Translations under genes and position numbers: made by a program
Source: Sphingomonadales bacterium
GTDB lineage: Bacteria > Bacteroidota > Bacteroidia > UBA7662
NCBI GenBank assembly: GCA_016872225.1
Contig: VHAW01000077.1
Coordinates: forward strand, 1 to 8,058
Reading direction: 5' to 3'
Length of the DNA: 8,058 nt
The notes under the pieces: model-generated
Seen by the model: the letters and a program-made list of their open reading frames with translations, nothing else
Told to the model about the DNA's origin: nothing
Databases searched by the model: none
In this document: piece by piece, positions 7,220 through 8,058 of the stretch
Position numbering within the stretch: position 1 is the first letter of the stretch
Layout: every line of letters begins with the position of its first letter

Positions 7220-8058
7220 GGCGTAATTCCCATCAAGTCCAATACCTTCAAGATATTAATATGAGGATAAAAATGTTGCTTAACCCAAGCATGACGTGCT
7301 GCTACTTGCTCGGTACTTAAAGGAGATTCCATAGCCAAACGCACCTGATTTTCCCAATCCGATTCAGATTCGATAACAGTCACCCACTCGGACCAAGGCA
7401 TTCCACTAACGCCTTCACGACTCACTAATACATGACCACCGCCTAGCATGGCGTGAATGATTTTGAACCGAAGGCCCGCCATCCCATAACAAGGAATACA
7501 ATGAACGGAAGCATGGCGTAACCATGCCTGCATTTCGGAACTGGTCGGGGTATCCACCAGTCGCTGCCCCTTCTTGGATTGCAAATTATTCCGTAAGGAT
7601 TGTGGGAGGCGAGAGCCAGCAATCACCAAAGGCACAGTCCCCGGAAAATTGACTTTGGTTAACAAAAAGCGCACTGCTCGAACATTCTCCGCAACATCCA
7701 ATCGTCCATGGTACAAGGCATAAGGAGTTTCCATGGGGTAGTTTTTGGCATCCTCCCGCTCTGTATCAAGCCTGTCAGACAAACCCACAAAAGCAGGCAC
7801 ATAGTGAGCAGTCAAATTCTTGCGAGCCCATGACAAAGTCTCCGAAGGACAAATACTAAAGATGCCTCTACGCTGCTGATCGCTCAACAATCTAGGCAAG
7901 GAGCGCTCGTACAAGCGCCAACGCCATGACTCCAAGACGAAATATAATTTTCTCATCCAACTGGATGCCGAATCCGCTTGCATGCTGTAATAATTTGATT
8001 CGATGTTATGAGATCGAACCCAGATTACCCTGTTTTTTAAGGCAGAGGCGCGTAATAA
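7216..8058 (-). CDS. Glycosyltransferase, GT-B/GT4-like (5' end missing, runs off right edge)
   Basis: The minus-strand frame ending in TAG at 7218-7216 is open all the way to 8058, giving 280 visible residues. An ATG at 7983 would give 255 residues but is not the true start: the 25 codons before it read as coding and contain VRSHNIESNYYS, with HNIE at 8010-7999. That is a conserved block of a Bacteroidota glycosyltransferase family of roughly 370-390 residues, so about 90-110 N-terminal residues lie outside the window. Further on come ICPSETLSWARKN, YHGRLDVAEN (7713-7684), PLVIAGSRLPQSL, and FKIIHAMLGGGHVLVSREGVSGMPW, matching the C-terminal Rossmann half that binds the nucleotide-sugar. The role is presumably surface glycan assembly; the substrate is unknown. 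It faces the plus-strand glycosyltransferase tail to tail, with the two stop codons overlapping in CTAA. Its promoter is not in the window. Confidence 0.82.
   Translation of the reverse strand, partial: LLRASALKNRVIWVRSHNIESNYYSMQADSASSWMRKLYFVLESWRWRLYERSLPRLLSDQQRRGIFSICPSETLSWARKNLTAHYVPAFVGLSDRLDTEREDAKNYPMETPYALYHGRLDVAENVRAVRFLLTKVNFPGTVPLVIAGSRLPQSLRNNLQSKKGQRLVDTPTSSEMQAWLRHASVHCIPCYGMAGLRFKIIHAMLGGGHVLVSREGVSGMPWSEWVTVIESESDWENQVRLAMESPLSTEQVAARHAWVKQHFYPHINILKVLDLMGITP

Noticed and set aside
1..8058. Search for a mobile element, CRISPR array, tRNA or rRNA, toxin-antitoxin or defence module.
   Set aside because: Apart from the 193-base and 171-base spacers, the window is filled with recognisable housekeeping or glycosyltransferase genes. 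I saw no long inverted or direct repeats, transposase motifs, tRNA-like cloverleaf or regularly spaced repeats.

Overview
The window reads as a chromosomal housekeeping segment of a member of the Bacteroidota, probably a Flavobacteriales-like lineage with roughly balanced GC. The grounds are the GyrB, PDH E1-beta and RecQ sequences, which resemble Bacteroidota versions as I remember them. In addition, two TAnnTTTG-type -7 boxes (the Bacteroidota primary sigma signature) lie just upstream of genes, and Shine-Dalgarno sequences are almost absent. This assignment is from memory of the families; no database search was possible.

Layout: (1) Positions 1-52, minus strand: the first 17 codons of a gene that leaves the left edge and begins with a signal-peptide-like sequence. 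(2) 53-245: a divergent intergenic region with a promoter candidate facing each way. (3) 246-1229, plus: pdhB, the E1 beta subunit of pyruvate dehydrogenase. (4) 1230-1400: a spacer with weak hairpins and T-tracts. (5) 1401-7219, plus: a tightly packed run of gyrB, a lolD-type ABC ATPase, recQ and a GT4-like glycosyltransferase. Junctions are an 11-base gap (or a TTGA overlap if a TTG start is used), a 20-base overlap and a 16-base overlap, so this looks like one transcription unit. (6) 7216-8058, minus: a second glycosyltransferase, convergent with the first, whose stop codon overlaps the other gene's stop in the 4-base sequence CTAA. Its reading frame stays open to the right edge, so its N-terminus lies outside the window and the internal ATG at 7983 is not its start.

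Functionally the segment mixes central carbon metabolism (pdhB), DNA topology and repair (gyrB, recQ), lipoprotein export energetics (lolD) and surface glycan synthesis (two glycosyltransferases). I see no mobile element, CRISPR array, tRNA, rRNA, phage gene or defence cassette, and no sign of an undescribed system. The points most worth a second look are the odd gene mix of the gyrB operon, the RecQ architecture with a widely displaced zinc site, the convergent overlapping glycosyltransferases, and a probable leaderless start at the left edge.
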